Shown: positions 29,673 to 42,240 of the stretch, one piece after another
Position numbering within the stretch: position 1 is the first letter of the stretch
Layout: each line of letters opens with the position of its first letter
Assembly: GCF_004339745.1 (NCBI RefSeq)
Contig: NZ_SMGP01000001.1
Span: 2,914,001 to 2,978,000 of the forward strand
From: Paraburkholderia sp. BL9I2N2
Lineage (GTDB): Bacteria; Pseudomonadota; Gammaproteobacteria; Burkholderiales; Burkholderiaceae
Direction: 5' to 3'
Length of the DNA: 64,000 bases
The notes under the pieces: model-generated
The model's input: the letters and a program-made list of their open reading frames with translations, nothing else
Databases searched by the model: none
Told to the model about the DNA's origin: nothing
Translations under genes and position numbers: made by a program

Positions 29673-30257
29673 TTATTCCGGCTTCGCCAACGGCCACGCA
29701 CCCGACAACACCTTCTCCAGCCAGAATGTGCCAATCACCGTCTTCACATCAGTGACCTTGCCGGTGCGCACCCACTCGGACATCTCAGGCACTGTCGCCG
29801 TGAACAGTTCGAGAAATTCGCCTTCGTCGAGCTTGCGCTCACCGGCGGTCAAACCGCGCGCGAGGTAGATGTCGATGAATTCGGTCGAATAGGAAATGAT
29901 CGGGTGAATGCGCGTCAGATAAACGTACTCGCGCGCGGTATAACCCGTCTCTTCCCGCAACTCACGTTTCGCGCAGGCCAACGCGCCTTCGTTCGGATCG
30001 AGCTTGCCGGCCGGATACTCGACCATGACCTTGCCCATCGGATAGCGATACTGGCTTTCCAGCAGCACGCGGCCGTCGTCGAATAATGGAATCACCATCA
30101 CGGCGCCGGAATGCTGAACATATTCGCGCGTGGCGTGCTTGCCGTCCGGCAGACGAACGGTGTCGCACTTGAGCGTCAGAAACGGCCCTTGATGGATCGT
30201 TTTGCTCTCGAGACAGGTCTCGGTAAGCGCGGCGTCGTGATCGGGAAGTTCAGCCAT
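29673..30257 (-). CDS. Nudix hydrolase, ADP-ribose pyrophosphatase-like
   Basis: A 194-residue hydrolase. The Nudix box is complete at about residues 84-106: GKLDPNEGALACAKRELREETGY fits GX5EX7REUXEEXGU apart from numbering, and supplies the magnesium-binding glutamates. The preceding YRYPMGKVMVEYPAG and the following TPGIxx-less segment ISYSTEFIDIYLARGL match ADP-ribose or sugar-nucleotide pyrophosphatases. It lies downstream of the complex I operon and DUF2818 on the same strand after 42 bases and could be co-transcribed. Confidence 0.87.
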   Translation of the reverse strand: MAELPDHDAALTETCLESKTIHQGPFLTLKCDTVRLPDGKHATREYVQHSGAVMVIPLFDDGRVLLESQYRYPMGKVMVEYPAGKLDPNEGALACAKRELREETGYTAREYVYLTRIHPIISYSTEFIDIYLARGLTAGERKLDEGEFLELFTATVPEMSEWVRTGKVTDVKTVIGTFWLEKVLSGAWPLAKPE

Positions 30258-30299
30258 ATGCGGACCTTGGGGACATGGTGCGCCGACGGCGAGACGCCG

Positions 30300-30596
30300 T
30301 CAGCGGCGTTTGACGAGATACTGGAAGGTGAAGCCAGGGAACGCGAACACCACGAAGAGCGCGAACGTGATGGCGTAGAACTGCCAACCCTGTTCGAAGC
30401 GGTTACCCGCGCGCGCTTCCAGCAGAAAACCGAGCGCGCCGATTACGAAGTACAGCACGATCAATTCGGCTATCCGGATCCAGGCGCTTTTCTTCACCGC
30501 TTTCAACGGCACGGCGGCGAAGAGGCGTTGATTCAGGAACGGCAGGTTGGCGCCGACCAGCGCCAACAGCACGATAAACCAACCCGCTGCCGACAT
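30300..30596 (-). CDS. DUF2818 family membrane protein
   Basis: A 98-residue protein with three hydrophobic segments (AAGWFIVLLALVGANLPFL, IRIAELIVLYFVIGALGFLL, FYAITFALFVVFAFPGF). The family occurs almost only directly after nuoN in beta-proteobacteria, and the start codon here overlaps the last base of the nuoN stop. A role in complex I assembly or membrane anchoring is plausible but not shown. Confidence 0.87.
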   Translation of the reverse strand: MSAAGWFIVLLALVGANLPFLNQRLFAAVPLKAVKKSAWIRIAELIVLYFVIGALGFLLEARAGNRFEQGWQFYAITFALFVVFAFPGFTFQYLVKRR

Positions 30597-32068
30597 CAGA
30601 GCAGCAGCGTGTGCTGGATCGCCTGCAGGCAGGCCTTCAACAGCGGATCCGGCACGATACCGAGCACCAGCACGGCCACACCGTTGAACGCGAGCAAAGC
30701 ACGCGTGCTGGTGTCGGCGAGGATGGGCGACTTGTCTTGCGGATCGTCGAAATACATCAGCTTGACGATACGCAGGTAGTAGAACGCGCCGAACAACGAG
30801 GTAATCACGGCCAGCACCGTCAGCCAGGTCAAACCGGCATTCATGGTGGCCTGCAGCACCGCGAGCTTCGCGTAGAAGCCGACCGCGGGCGGAATGCCGG
30901 CGAGCGAGAACATCATGATCATCATCACGAACGCGAACACCGGGCTGCGTTGATTCAGGCCCTTGAAGTCCTCGAGCGTGTCCGCTTCGAAATCGCGGCG
31001 CGCCAGCAGCATGATGACGCCGAACGTGCCCATCGTCGTGATCAGGTAGACGATGCTGTAGTACATGGCCGAGCCGTACGCGTTGGCCGCACCCGTGGTC
31101 TTGTGATCAACCACGCCGGCCAGCAGACCCAGCAACACGAAACCCATGTTCGAGATCGCCGAGTACGCGAGCATCCGCTTGACGTTGCGTTGCACGATAC
31201 CGGTGATGTTGCCGACGATCAGCGACAGCGCCGCGAGGATCACCAGCATTTCCTGCCATTCGACCGCGAGCGGCAGCAGACCCATTACGAGAAAGCGCAG
31301 ACCCCAGGCAAACGCAGCAACCTTCGGACCGCCGCCGACCAGCAGAGTCATTGCCGTCGGTGCGCCTTGATAGACATCGGGCACCCACATGTGGAACGGC
31401 ACCGCGCCCATCTTGAACGCCACGCCCGCCACGATGAAGATCACGCCGAACAGCAGCACGCTCGGGTCGTAGTGGCTCGTGCCGATCGCCTTGAACACTT
31501 CGTTCAGGTCGAGCGAACCGGTCGCACCGTACAACATGGAAATACCGTACAACAGGAAGCCGGAAGCCAGCGCGCCGAGCACGTAGTACTTCATGGCCGC
31601 TTCGTTCGACGGCGCTGCGTCACGACGCAGGGCAATCACACCGTACAGCGACAGCGACATCAGTTCCAGGCCGAGATACAGCGTCAGGAAGTTGTTGCCC
31701 GAGATCATGACGAGTTGGCCGAGCAACGAGAACATGCCCAGCAGGAAGAACTCGCCGCGGAACAGCCCGCGATCTTCGAGGTAACGTCGCGAATAGACGA
31801 TCGACACCGCGTAGCCGAGCGTCACCACCGCTTTCATCACGTTGGCGAACGAGTCCACCACGTACATGTGGCCGAAGTAGTAGCGCACTTGCGGGTCGAA
31901 CGCGTTCATTGCGAACCAGACGCCGGCGACCAGCGACGAGAAGAACGCGATGAAGTACGTGGTACGGCGACCGGCCTGGCCGACGAACGTGTCGTTGAGC
32001 CACGCGACGACAACCGCGAGCATCAGCAGCGCGTCGGGCAACAGAGCAGTCATAGGGGCGTTTTGCAT
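30596..32068 (-). CDS. nuoN: NADH-quinone oxidoreductase subunit N
   Basis: A 490-residue, 14-helix antiporter-like proton-channel subunit of complex I. Family segments include NFLTLYLGLELMSLSLYGVIA, FKMGAVPFHMWVPDVYQGAPT with the channel Lys and His, and KRMLAYSAISNMGFVLLGLLAG. The Glu of the GLELMS motif is kept. The ATG ending at 32068 (MQNAPMTALLPDALL) is chosen because upstream residues are not membrane-like; MTALLP five codons on is an alternative. It follows nuoM after 23 bases. Confidence 0.95.
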   Translation of the reverse strand: MQNAPMTALLPDALLMLAVVVAWLNDTFVGQAGRRTTYFIAFFSSLVAGVWFAMNAFDPQVRYYFGHMYVVDSFANVMKAVVTLGYAVSIVYSRRYLEDRGLFRGEFFLLGMFSLLGQLVMISGNNFLTLYLGLELMSLSLYGVIALRRDAAPSNEAAMKYYVLGALASGFLLYGISMLYGATGSLDLNEVFKAIGTSHYDPSVLLFGVIFIVAGVAFKMGAVPFHMWVPDVYQGAPTAMTLLVGGGPKVAAFAWGLRFLVMGLLPLAVEWQEMLVILAALSLIVGNITGIVQRNVKRMLAYSAISNMGFVLLGLLAGVVDHKTTGAANAYGSAMYYSIVYLITTMGTFGVIMLLARRDFEADTLEDFKGLNQRSPVFAFVMMIMMFSLAGIPPAVGFYAKLAVLQATMNAGLTWLTVLAVITSLFGAFYYLRIVKLMYFDDPQDKSPILADTSTRALLAFNGVAVLVLGIVPDPLLKACLQAIQHTLLL

Positions 32069-32091
32069 GGTCTTTAATTCCTCGCTCGGCG

Positions 32092-33582
32092 TTACTGAGG
32101 CAACGGCAGCTTTGACTGCGCAACGTGGGCGAGGAGGTTTTCCACGGATACGTGCATCACATCGGTAAAGGGCTTCGGATACAGGCCCATGAACAGCGTC
32201 AGTGCGGCAAGCACTGCCAGCATGAAAAATTCGCGACGGTTGATGTCGAGCAGGCCCTTCACGTGATCGTTGGCGATCGCGCCGAAGTACACGCGCTTGT
32301 ACATCCACAGCGTGTAGGCCGCGCCGAGAATCAGCGTGACTGCCGCGCCGCCCGCGATCCAGAAGTTGTACTGGACTGCAGCCAGGATCACCATGAACTC
32401 ACCGACGAAACCGGAGGTGCCCGGCAGGCCGCAATTCGCCATGGAGAACAGCATGACGAACGCCGCGAACTTCGGCATCACGTTGACGACACCGCCGTAA
32501 TCGGAGATCTGACGCGAATGCATACGGTCGTACAGCACGCCGATGCTCAGGAACATCGCGCCCGACACGAAGCCGTGCGAGATCATCTGCACGATCCCGC
32601 CTTCCACGCCGAGCTGGTTGAAGATGAAGAAGCCGAGCGTCACGAAACCCATGTGCGCGATTGACGAATACGCGACCAGCTTCTTCATGTCCGTCTGCAC
32701 CATCGCGACCAGGCCGATGTAGATCACCGCGATCAGCGACAGCGTGACGACGACCGGCGCCAGAAAGTGGCTGGCGTCCGGCGTGATCGGCAAGGAAAAG
32801 CGCAGGAAACCGTATGCGCCCAGCTTCAGCATGATCGCGGCCAGCACGACTGAGCCGCCGGTCGGCGCTTCCACGTGGGCGTCAGGCAACCACGTGTGAA
32901 CCGGCCACATCGGCACCTTCACGGCGAAGGCCAGGAAGAACGCTATGAATAGCAGCACCTGTGGCGTCATGGCGATCTGCGCATGCTGCCACGTGGCGAG
33001 GTCGAACGTGCCGGTCTCGACGTACAGGTACAGCAACGCGACCAGCATCAGCAGCGAGCCCATCAGCGTGTACAGGAAGAACTTGAACGCCGCGTACACG
33101 CGATTCGCCCCGCCCCACACGCCGATGATGATGTACATCGGAATCAGCGTCGCTTCGAAGAACACGTAGAACAGCATGCCGTCGGCCGCGCTGAACACGC
33201 CGACCATGATGCCCGACAGGATCAGGAACGCGGCCAGGTACTGCCCCACGTTCCTGGTGATCACTTCCCACGCGGCGATCACGACGATCACCGTGATCAA
33301 TGCGGTCAACACGACGAACCACATCGAGATGCCGTCGACACCCAGGTGATACGTGATATTGAAGCGCTCGATCCAGTTCGCCTTTTCGACGAACTGCAGA
33401 TCGGCGGTGCTCGAATCAAAACCGGTAATCAGCGGGATCGTCACGAGGAAGCTGACGACCGAACCGATCAGCGCAATCCAGCGCGCGGGAGCCGGGTTCT
33501 GGTCGGAACCAATGGCCAGGACCAGGAGGCCGACGAGGATCGGCAACCAGATCGCAATACTGAGAATCGGATAAGCGTGCAT
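32092..33582 (-). CDS. nuoM: NADH-quinone oxidoreductase subunit M
   Basis: A 496-residue antiporter-like proton-channel subunit. Key stretches are FYVFFEATLIPMYIIIGVWGG with the conserved Glu, FAVKVPMWPVHTWLPDAHVEAPTGG with the channel Lys and the TWLPDAHVEAP signature, and KKLVAYSSIAHMGFVTLGFF. Length and starts are normal. It is 14 bases from nuoL. Confidence 0.96.
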   Translation of the reverse strand: MHAYPILSIAIWLPILVGLLVLAIGSDQNPAPARWIALIGSVVSFLVTIPLITGFDSSTADLQFVEKANWIERFNITYHLGVDGISMWFVVLTALITVIVVIAAWEVITRNVGQYLAAFLILSGIMVGVFSAADGMLFYVFFEATLIPMYIIIGVWGGANRVYAAFKFFLYTLMGSLLMLVALLYLYVETGTFDLATWQHAQIAMTPQVLLFIAFFLAFAVKVPMWPVHTWLPDAHVEAPTGGSVVLAAIMLKLGAYGFLRFSLPITPDASHFLAPVVVTLSLIAVIYIGLVAMVQTDMKKLVAYSSIAHMGFVTLGFFIFNQLGVEGGIVQMISHGFVSGAMFLSIGVLYDRMHSRQISDYGGVVNVMPKFAAFVMLFSMANCGLPGTSGFVGEFMVILAAVQYNFWIAGGAAVTLILGAAYTLWMYKRVYFGAIANDHVKGLLDINRREFFMLAVLAALTLFMGLYPKPFTDVMHVSVENLLAHVAQSKLPLPQ

Positions 33583-33596
33583 TAGTGTCCCTCGCC

Positions 33597-35684
<2,088 letters not shown>

Positions 35685-35701
35685 AACCGCTTTACCTGAA
35701 A

Positions 35702-36007
35702 TTAACCTTTGAGCTGATCGAGGTCCTCGACATTGATCGTGTCGAGGCTACGGAACAGGGTCACCAGAATTGCGAGTCCGATCGCCGCTTCGGCTGCCGC
35801 AACCGTCAGCACGAAGAAGACGAAGATCTGACCATGCACGTCCCCGAGGTAATGCGAGAACGCGACGAAATTGGTGTTCACCGCCAGCAGCATCAGTTCG
35901 ATCGCCATCAGGATGATGATGACGTTGCGACGGTTCAGGAAAATGCCGACGATGCTGATCGCAAACAGGATCGCGCCGAGGACAAGGTAATGGGCAAGGG
36001 TCAACAT
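35702..36007 (-). CDS. nuoK: NADH-quinone oxidoreductase subunit K
   Basis: A 101-residue, three-helix subunit, homologue of MrpC. The conserved membrane glutamates are in [15 protein letters not shown] (Glu36-type) and [15 protein letters not shown] (Glu72-type). Normal length. It is 20 bases after nuoJ and 17 before nuoL. Confidence 0.96.
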
Positions 36008-36027
36008 GATTTCTATCTCCTGTCCGC

Positions 36028-36717
36028 TCAGCTGTTCTTAGCCGGTGCCGAGTCGGCCGCTGCTGCTGCCGCTGCTGCGGCTTCTTCCGCCGCGACGGTT
36101 GCCGCGGTCTTTTCCGACGCCATCTTCACGACGCGCACACGGTCTTGGGCACGCACCTTGACCTGCTCGCTGACGTTCTGACGTTTGCTGTCTTTCTTGT
36201 GGCTCGTGGTCAGCGCAATCGCCGCGATGATCGCCACCAGCAGCACCAGACCGGCCACTTCGAACGCAAAGATGTAGTCGGTGTAGATGACCTTGCCGAT
36301 CAGGCGCGTATTCGACCAGTCGCCCATGCCGTTCGCGGCGGCGGTGGTGTCGCGCAGCGCCGTGGCGGTCGCGCCGTAACCGTGCCAGAGAATCAGTGCG
36401 GTTTCGATCACGATGATCGCGCCCACCAACGTGGCCATTGGCACGAAGCGTTTGAAGTCTTTGCGCAGCACGTCGATGTTGATGTCCAGCATCATCACGA
36501 CGAACAGGAACAGCACCATCACCGCGCCGACGTAGACCAGCACCAGCAGGATCGCAAGGAACTCGGCCTGCAGCAGCATCCAGATCGCGGCTGCGTTGAA
36601 GAACGCCAGCACCAGAAACAGTGCGGACGACACCGGGTTGCGCGAGGTGATCACCTTCAGCCCTGAAACCACCAGGAGCAGCGCGAAGATGTAGAACAGT
36701 ACGGTCGTGAATTCCAT
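36028..36717 (-). CDS. nuoJ: NADH-quinone oxidoreductase subunit J, Ala-rich tail
   Basis: A 229-residue, five-helix membrane subunit. [19 protein letters not shown] carries the pi-bulge helix that drives coupling. The C-terminal 45 residues are charged and then become Ala-rich, with a run of ten alanines interrupted only late, encoded by GCN simple repeat DNA at 36055-36105. That tail is not part of the conserved fold. A 168-base gap, containing a GC-rich hairpin, separates it from nuoI; this is the widest gap in the operon. Confidence 0.94.
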
Positions 36718-36885
36718 GATTACCGGTTCATCGTTAGGCCATCGTCAGGCATTGTTCTTTGGCACTTGTGGCTGGCATAACGCCAGAACAGCCGCACAGG
36801 TGCGCCGTGCCGCGGCGTTCAGGCCGCGGCGCCCGGCCCGACAACAGGCCGTGATTGCTGCATTTACTGCTTTAACTGAAGCGCT

Positions 36886-37374
36886 TCAACGATACGGTGC
36901 GTCGGCTGCCTTGTTCGCGGCGATCTCCGCTTCATAGCGATCGCCCACGGCCAGCAGCATGTCTTTCGTGAAGTACAGGTCGCCACGCTTCTCGCCGTGA
37001 TACTCGAGAATGTGCGTTTCGACGATCGAATCGACCGGGCAGCTCTCTTCGCAGAAACCGCAGAAGATGCACTTGGTCAGGTCGATGTCATAGCGCGTCG
37101 TGCGGCGGGTGTTGTCCGCGCGCGTTTCCGACTCGATGGTGATGGCGAGCGCCGGGCACACTGCTTCGCACAGCTTGCAGGCGATGCAGCGCTCTTCGCC
37201 GTTTTCATAGCGGCGCAGCGCGTGCAGCCCGCGGAAACGCGGCGAGATCGGGGTCTTCTCTTCCGGGAATTGCACGGTCACCTTGCGCTGGAACGTATAA
37301 CGTCCGGTCAGCGCGAGGCCTTTGAGCAGTTCCGTGAGGAAGAAGGTCTTGAAAAAGTTTTGGATTGCGGTCAT
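36886..37374 (-). CDS. nuoI: NADH-quinone oxidoreductase subunit I
   Basis: A 162-residue peripheral-arm protein that carries clusters N6a and N6b. Both ferredoxin motifs are complete: [16 protein letters not shown] and [16 protein letters not shown]. Length is typical of beta-proteobacteria. It lies 15 bases after nuoH. Confidence 0.97.
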   Translation of the reverse strand: MTAIQNFFKTFFLTELLKGLALTGRYTFQRKVTVQFPEEKTPISPRFRGLHALRRYENGEERCIACKLCEAVCPALAITIESETRADNTRRTTRYDIDLTKCIFCGFCEESCPVDSIVETHILEYHGEKRGDLYFTKDMLLAVGDRYEAEIAANKAADAPYR

Positions 37375-37389
37375 GGGTTCATCCGCCCT

Positions 37390-38454
37390 TTATTTCCAGA
37401 TGTTCAACGGCGACATGATCCAGAAGCCGACCACCACCAGCCACACCACGCAGACCGGAATGAAGATCTTCCAGCCCAGACGCATGATCTGGTCATAGCG
37501 ATAGCGCGGGAATGTGGCACGCGCCCAGATGAACACCGACAACAGGAAGAAAACCTTGGCGACGAGCCATACGATGCCCGGGACGAACGACAGGAAGCCG
37601 AACGGTGCGCTCCAGCCGCCGAGGAACAGTGTTGCAGCCAATGCCGAGATCACGATCATGTTGATGTACTCGGCAAGGAAGAACAGCGCGAACGCCATAC
37701 CCGAGTAATCGATCATGTGGCCCGCGACGATTTCCGACTCCCCTTCCACCACGTCGAACGGGTGACGGTTCGTTTCGGCGATGCCCGAGATGAAGTACAC
37801 GACGAACATCGGCAGCAGCGGAAGCCAGTTCCACGACAGGAAGTTCAAGCCGTACGACGCGAAGATGCCATGTTCCTGCGAAGCGACGATGCCCGACAGA
37901 TTCAGCGTGCCAGCGGTCATCAGCACGACCACGAGCGCGAAGCCCATCGAGATTTCGTACGAGACCATCTGCGCCGCGGCGCGCATCGCGCCGAGGAACG
38001 CGTACTTCGAGTTCGACGCCCAACCCGCCAGAATCACGCCGTACACGCCGATCGAGGAGATCGCCATCGCGTACAGCAGACCCGCGTTGATGTCGCCGAG
38101 CACAGCGCCCGCCTGGAACGGAATCACCGCCCAGACCGCGAAGGCCGGCACCACCACCATGATCGGCGCGATCAGGTAGATCCAGCGGCTCGCCTGCGCC
38201 GGCTGAATCACTTCTTTCAGCAACAGCTTCAGCACGTCGGCGATCGGCTGCAAGAGACCTGCGGGGCCGACGCGGTTCGGGCCGAGACGCACGTGCATCC
38301 AGCCGATCAGCTTACGCTCCCACAGAATCAGGTAAGCCACGCACAGCAGGATCACGACGGCCACCACCAGGATGCGCACCAGTGCCCACACCGTGGGCCA
38401 TGCCACACCGAGAAGCTGGGTGCCGCCCGAGTTGATCGTATCGAACAAGCTCAT
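37390..38454 (-). CDS. nuoH: NADH-quinone oxidoreductase subunit H
   Basis: A 354-residue, eight-helix subunit at the quinone site. Conserved features are [24 protein letters not shown], the E-rich quinone-chamber loop [23 protein letters not shown], and [18 protein letters not shown]. Its start codon directly abuts the nuoG stop with no gap. Confidence 0.97.
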   Translation of the reverse strand: MSLFDTINSGGTQLLGVAWPTVWALVRILVVAVVILLCVAYLILWERKLIGWMHVRLGPNRVGPAGLLQPIADVLKLLLKEVIQPAQASRWIYLIAPIMVVVPAFAVWAVIPFQAGAVLGDINAGLLYAMAISSIGVYGVILAGWASNSKYAFLGAMRAAAQMVSYEISMGFALVVVLMTAGTLNLSGIVASQEHGIFASYGLNFLSWNWLPLLPMFVVYFISGIAETNRHPFDVVEGESEIVAGHMIDYSGMAFALFFLAEYINMIVISALAATLFLGGWSAPFGFLSFVPGIVWLVAKVFFLLSVFIWARATFPRYRYDQIMRLGWKIFIPVCVVWLVVVGFWIMSPLNIWK

Positions 38455-40788
38455 TTACGCCTTCTCCACCACCAGTTCACCGAACAGGCTGCCCAGCGCT
38501 GCACCGGCAGGCGTAGCCGCCGATACGCGGACGACCGTCTCCGCAAGATTTGCGTCGCGCACGGCCGGCAACTGCACCGATTGCTCGCCCTGGCGCACGC
38601 GCACCGCGTCGCCTTCCTTCAAACCCAGTTTGTCGAACAGCCCAGCCGGCAGACCGACCGAGTTCGCTGCACGTGCCGCTGCGGTCAGATGCAACGACTC
38701 AGCGCGACGCACCAGCGCGTCGGCGTGGTAGATCGGCACGTTCGCAATACGCTCGAATTTGCCTTCCGACGCTTTCGCCGCATTGCCGCGCGCAACCGCG
38801 ACGCCCGTCTTGTTCGACAGACGCGACGTCAGTTCGCCGTCGCCGAGGGCAGCCGTGCGCACTTCTTCCGAGGTGTCGAATTCGAAACCGGGCACGCCCA
38901 GCAGGCTACCCAGCACACGCAATACCTTCCATGCCGGACGCGTATCGCCGAGCGGACGCACGACGCCGTTGAACGTCTGCACCGTGCCTTCGGCGTTGAC
39001 GAATGTGCCGGCAGTTTCCGTGTACGGAGCGATCGGCAGCAGCACGTCGGCGTATTCCGCGCCGGTCTGGAACGGCGACATCACGACGACCATTTCAGCC
39101 TGCTTCAACGCGGCCAAAGCCTGCGCCGGATTGGCCGTGTCGAACTCCGGTTCGACGTTCAGCAGCACATAACCCTTGCGCGGTTGCTCGAACACTTCGC
39201 GAGCGTTCAGACCGCCCTCGCCCGGCAACGCGTTCACGAGATGCGCGCCGACCGTGTTGGCCGCTTCCGTGAGGAAGCCCAGCGTCGCGCCGGTCGCGTC
39301 CGCGATCCATTGCGCCGCGGCGTGAATGACCGCGAAATCCGGATGACGGACCGCGCTGTTGCCCAGCAACACGAGGCGGCGTTCGCCCGTGGCAAGCGAC
39401 TTCGCGACTCGCTTGTTGGCGTCCGTCGGCTGCGTGCCGGCGAAAGCTTCCGGCAGTGCCACGCCGTTGGCTTCCGACACTGCGCCGGCGATGCCAGCCA
39501 GCGCTTCCAGCCATGCCGACGGCGCTGCTACAACGCGCTCCGCTTGCGGGATCAGCGCGTCGTCGCTGGTGGACTGCACGAGCGTGAGCTTCGCGCCGCC
39601 CTTCGCAGCCTGACGCAGACGCGCGGCGAACAACGGATGATCGCGGCGCAGATCCGAGCCGATCACGAGTGCGGCGTCGACGTTCGACAGATCGGCGATA
39701 GCGGCGCCGAGCCACGGCGTACCGTTGACCGGTGCGGAGAAATCCGACTGACGCAGACGGAAGTCGACGTTGGGCGTGCCGACCGCTTGCGCCAGTTGCT
39801 TCAACAGGAACAGTTCTTCAACCGTGCTGTGGGCGCTGCCGAGTGCGGCCAGCGCGTTCGCGCCGTGGTCGCCCTTGATGCCCTTCAAACCCTTCACCAC
39901 ATATTCGAGCGCGGTTTGCCAGTCGGTCTCGACCCACTTGCCGCCTTGCTTGAGCATCGGCTGAGTCAGGCGCTCGGGGCTGTTCAAGCCTTCGTACGAG
40001 AAGCGGTCCTTGTCCGAAATCCAGCATTCGTTGATGGATTCGTTTTCGAACGGCAGAACGCGCATCACGCGATTGTTCTTCACCTGCACCACGAGGTTCG
40101 CGCCGACGGAATCGTGCGGGCTCACCGACTTGCGGCGCGACAATTCCCACGTACGGGCGCTGTAGCGGAACGGCTTGCTGGTCAGTGCGCCGACCGGGCA
40201 CAGATCGATCATGTTGCCCGACAGCTCCGAATCCACCGTCTTGCCGACGAACGACGTGATTTCCGAATGCTCGCCGCGGCCCAGCATGCCGAGCTCCATC
40301 ACGCCGGCCACTTCCTGGCCGAAGCGGACGCAACGCGTGCAGTGGATGCAACGCGACATTTCTTCCATGGAGATCAGCGGGCCGACGTTCTTGTGGAACA
40401 CCACGCGCTTTTCTTCGCTGTAGCGCGATGCCGACTTGCCGTAACCCACGGCCAGATCCTGCAACTGGCACTCGCCGCCCTGATCGCAGATCGGGCAATC
40501 CAGCGGGTGGTTGATCAGCAGGAATTCCATCACGGCTTGCTGGCCCTTCACCGCCTTGTCCGACTTGGTGCGCACGATCATGCCGGCCGATACCGGCGTG
40601 GCGCATGCGGGCACCGCCTTCGGCATCTTTTCGACATCGACCAGACACATCCGGCAGTTGGCCGCAATCGACAGCTTCTTGTGATAGCAGAAGTGAGGAA
40701 TGTATGTGTCGACCTTATGCGCAGCCTGGATCACCATGCTGCCTTCGGGCACCTCGACTTTCTTGCCGTCTATTTCAAGTTCAACCAT
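38455..40788 (-). CDS. nuoG: NADH-quinone oxidoreductase subunit G
   Basis: A 777-residue iron-sulfur subunit. The N-terminal ferredoxin has CYHKKLSIAANCRMCLVDVE for the [2Fe-2S] centre. HxxxC-type and cysteine clusters follow in CPICDQGGECQLQD and SRCIHCTRCVRFGQE, then the molybdopterin-oxidoreductase-like domain, which is inactive here, from about residue 215. The ATG ending at 40788 (MVELEIDGKKVEV) is preferred; a TTG three codons upstream is too close to the GGAAGA site. nuoF lies 123 bases upstream. Confidence 0.95.
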   Translation of the reverse strand: MVELEIDGKKVEVPEGSMVIQAAHKVDTYIPHFCYHKKLSIAANCRMCLVDVEKMPKAVPACATPVSAGMIVRTKSDKAVKGQQAVMEFLLINHPLDCPICDQGGECQLQDLAVGYGKSASRYSEEKRVVFHKNVGPLISMEEMSRCIHCTRCVRFGQEVAGVMELGMLGRGEHSEITSFVGKTVDSELSGNMIDLCPVGALTSKPFRYSARTWELSRRKSVSPHDSVGANLVVQVKNNRVMRVLPFENESINECWISDKDRFSYEGLNSPERLTQPMLKQGGKWVETDWQTALEYVVKGLKGIKGDHGANALAALGSAHSTVEELFLLKQLAQAVGTPNVDFRLRQSDFSAPVNGTPWLGAAIADLSNVDAALVIGSDLRRDHPLFAARLRQAAKGGAKLTLVQSTSDDALIPQAERVVAAPSAWLEALAGIAGAVSEANGVALPEAFAGTQPTDANKRVAKSLATGERRLVLLGNSAVRHPDFAVIHAAAQWIADATGATLGFLTEAANTVGAHLVNALPGEGGLNAREVFEQPRKGYVLLNVEPEFDTANPAQALAALKQAEMVVVMSPFQTGAEYADVLLPIAPYTETAGTFVNAEGTVQTFNGVVRPLGDTRPAWKVLRVLGSLLGVPGFEFDTSEEVRTAALGDGELTSRLSNKTGVAVARGNAAKASEGKFERIANVPIYHADALVRRAESLHLTAAARAANSVGLPAGLFDKLGLKEGDAVRVRQGEQSVQLPAVRDANLAETVVRVSAATPAGAALGSLFGELVVEKA

Positions 40789-40911
40789 GATGGTCAATCT
40801 TCCTTAACCTGTTACCGCTCAATCGTTCGCCTGTTCAGCGCCTGTTTCAGGCGATGAACCCCGCGGATGGCATGTTCTTCTGCGTGCTTATCTGCTTGTT
40901 TATCCGCAGAC

Positions 40912-42240
40912 TCAAGCCGCTACGGTTTCCGACGCCGCTGCTGCGCCGGCATGACCGCCGACGAGGCAATGCTTGTGGGCGACGTGGTATTCGAATTCGT
41001 CCCAGTAGTGCTTGAGCATGCCGCGAACCGGCATGGCCGCTGCATCGCCGAGCGCGCAAATCGTGCGGCCCATGATGTTTTCAGCGACCGAGTTCAGCAG
41101 ATCCAGATCTTCCGGACGGCCGAGCCCATGCTCGATACGATGCACGACGCGGTACAGCCAGCCCGTGCCTTCGCGGCAAGGCGTGCATTGACCACACGAT
41201 TCTTCGTAATAGAAATACGACAGACGCAACAACGAGCGCACCATGCAGCGCGTCTCGTCCATGACGATGACCGCGCCCGAACCGAGCATCGAGCCAGCCT
41301 TGGCGATCGAGTCATAGTCCATGTCGGTCTGCATCATGATGTCGCCCGGAATCACCGGTGCCGACGAGCCGCCGGGAATCACGGCCTTGATCTTCTTGCC
41401 GCCGCGCATGCCGCCGGCGAGTTCCATCAACGTGGCGAATGGCGTGCCGAGCGGAACTTCATAATTGCCCGGACGCTCGACGTCGCCTGCGACGGAGAAA
41501 ATCTTCGTGCCGCCGTTATTCGGCTTGCCGATCTCGAGGTAATTCTGCGGACCGATCGCAAGCAGGAACGGCACTGCGGCGAACGTCTCGGTGTTGTTGA
41601 TCGTGGTCGGCTTGCCATACACGCCGAAGCTCGCCGGGAACGGCGGCTTGAAGCGCGGCTGGCCTTTCTTGCCTTCCAGCGATTCGAGCAGCGCGGTTTC
41701 TTCGCCGCAGATATAGGCACCGTAACCGTGGTGCGCATGCAGTTCGAATGAGAAGCCCGAGCCCATGATATTTTCGCCGAGGAACCCGGCGCGGCGAGCT
41801 TCGTCCAACGCTTGTTCAAAGCGTTTGTAGACTTCCCAGATTTCGCCGTGGATATAGTTGTAGCCAACCGTGATGCCCATCGCGTACGCGCCGATGGCCA
41901 TGCCTTCGATCAGCGAATGCGGATTGAAGCGCAGGATGTCGCGGTCTTTGAACGTGCCCGGTTCGCCTTCGTCCGAATTGCAGACGAGGTACTTCTGGCC
42001 GGGGAACTGACGCGGCATGAAGCTCCACTTCAGGCCGGTCGGGAAGCCCGCACCGCCACGGCCACGCAGACCCGACGCCTTGACGTCGGCGATCACCTGC
42101 TCGGGCGGAATCTTCTCTTCCAGAATACGGCGCAGCTGGGCGTAACCGCCGCGCGCCACATAGTCTTCGAGATGCCAGTTGTCGCCGTTCAGGCCGGCGA
42201 GAATCAGCGGTTTGATGTGACGATCGTGTAAAGACGTCAT
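40912..42240 (-). CDS. nuoF: NADH-quinone oxidoreductase subunit F
   Basis: A 442-residue NADH- and FMN-binding subunit. [15 protein letters not shown] and [20 protein letters not shown] form the FMN/NADH site, and [15 protein letters not shown] plus a later Cys ([12 protein letters not shown]) hold cluster N3. The ATG ending at 42240 ([10 protein letters not shown]) overlaps the nuoE stop by four bases, which fixes the start. Confidence 0.96.
   Translation of the reverse strand: MTSLHDRHIKPLILAGLNGDNWHLEDYVARGGYAQLRRILEEKIPPEQVIADVKASGLRGRGGAGFPTGLKWSFMPRQFPGQKYLVCNSDEGEPGTFKDRDILRFNPHSLIEGMAIGAYAMGITVGYNYIHGEIWEVYKRFEQALDEARRAGFLGENIMGSGFSFELHAHHGYGAYICGEETALLESLEGKKGQPRFKPPFPASFGVYGKPTTINNTETFAAVPFLLAIGPQNYLEIGKPNNGGTKIFSVAGDVERPGNYEVPLGTPFATLMELAGGMRGGKKIKAVIPGGSSAPVIPGDIMMQTDMDYDSIAKAGSMLGSGAVIVMDETRCMVRSLLRLSYFYYEESCGQCTPCREGTGWLYRVVHRIEHGLGRPEDLDLLNSVAENIMGRTICALGDAAAMPVRGMLKHYWDEFEYHVAHKHCLVGGHAGAAAASETVAA

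Noticed and set aside
30596-32308. Extension of nuoN by 80 residues upstream
   Set aside because: The extra residues are Arg-rich, lie over the end of nuoM in another frame and do not match the family start.
36997-40857. A 1286-codon open frame on the plus strand, antisense to nuoI, nuoH and nuoG
   Set aside because: It is rich in Arg, His, Gln and Ala with no recognisable domain, no ribosome site and no relation to any protein. Long antisense frames are expected opposite highly GC-biased genes with C/G third positions. The nuo genes on the other strand are certain.
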